DNA of 6,522 nucleotides from JAKVCB01 sp963578605. Lineage in GTDB: Bacteria; Planctomycetota; Planctomycetia; Pirellulales; Lacipirellulaceae. The position numbers were made by a program, and so were the translations under genes. This document shows positions 6,368 to 6,522 of this stretch, one piece after another. The first letter of the stretch is position 1. Each line of letters starts with the position of its first letter. Below the pieces are notes generated by a model, which ran no database searches, was not told the DNA's origin, and worked only from the letters and a program-made list of their open reading frames with translations. The stretch is taken from positions 1 to 6,522 of the forward strand of contig CAUZEA010000199.1 in the NCBI GenBank assembly GCA_963578605.1. The letters run 5' to 3'.

Positions 6368-6522
6368 TTCCTGGCGATGCTGAGCATGGCGACTGTGTTA
6401 GCGCCGGCGATGGACATGGGTGCAGAGCTAGCCAGTCGCGCGGCATGGGTTGCCGATCATCCTTGGGTGTGGTGACTCGGCTGGTTGCCGTGGCAAGGCT
6501 GTGCCCTGAGCGACATCCTGGT

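Overview
The window looks like chromosomal DNA from a PVC-group bacterium, most likely a planctomycete. The basis is a secreted metalloprotease with a PEP-CTERM sorting tail, a BNR/Asp-box sialidase-like protein, a sodium:solute symporter with a tiny membrane partner, and a DadA-type FAD oxidoreductase. Lineage is inferred from gene content only. No rRNA, tRNA, CRISPR array, transposase or phage gene was seen.

Layout, left to right. Positions 1-355 (+) hold what reads as a decayed reading frame: two in-frame TAA codons, a sugar-binding-like fragment, then in another frame a degenerate PEP-CTERM-like tail. Positions 480-1826 (+) form one continuous frame for a signal-peptide-bearing matrixin-like protease with a C-terminal PEP-CTERM motif, broken by a single TAG at codon 99. 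A rho-independent terminator lies inside the last codons of that frame. A gene-free stretch (1827-2224) carries two hairpins. Positions 2225-3814 (+) encode an SSS-family symporter, and its stop codon overlaps the start (ATGA) of a 39-residue one-helix protein (3811-3930). Converging on this pair is a DadA-like D-amino-acid dehydrogenase (4023-5273, -). Upstream of it is a gene-free stretch (about 5320-5647) with palindromes and a short direct repeat. Last is a sialidase-like gene (5648-6367, -) that seems to lack its N-terminal part.

How the genes may work together: the symporter and its small partner form a translationally coupled two-gene unit, probably for sodium-driven uptake of an organic solute. 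The convergent oxidoreductase could oxidise an imported D-amino acid or hydroxyproline-type imino acid, but they are not one operon and the substrate link is inference only. The sialidase-like protein and the PEP-CTERM protease fit a lifestyle of degrading glycans and proteins outside the cytoplasm.

The most notable theme is the number of lesions: up to three of the six coding regions are broken. This is either real local gene decay or base errors in the assembly. I found no convincing new multi-gene system. The best candidate for something little described is the small membrane protein fused by overlap to the symporter.
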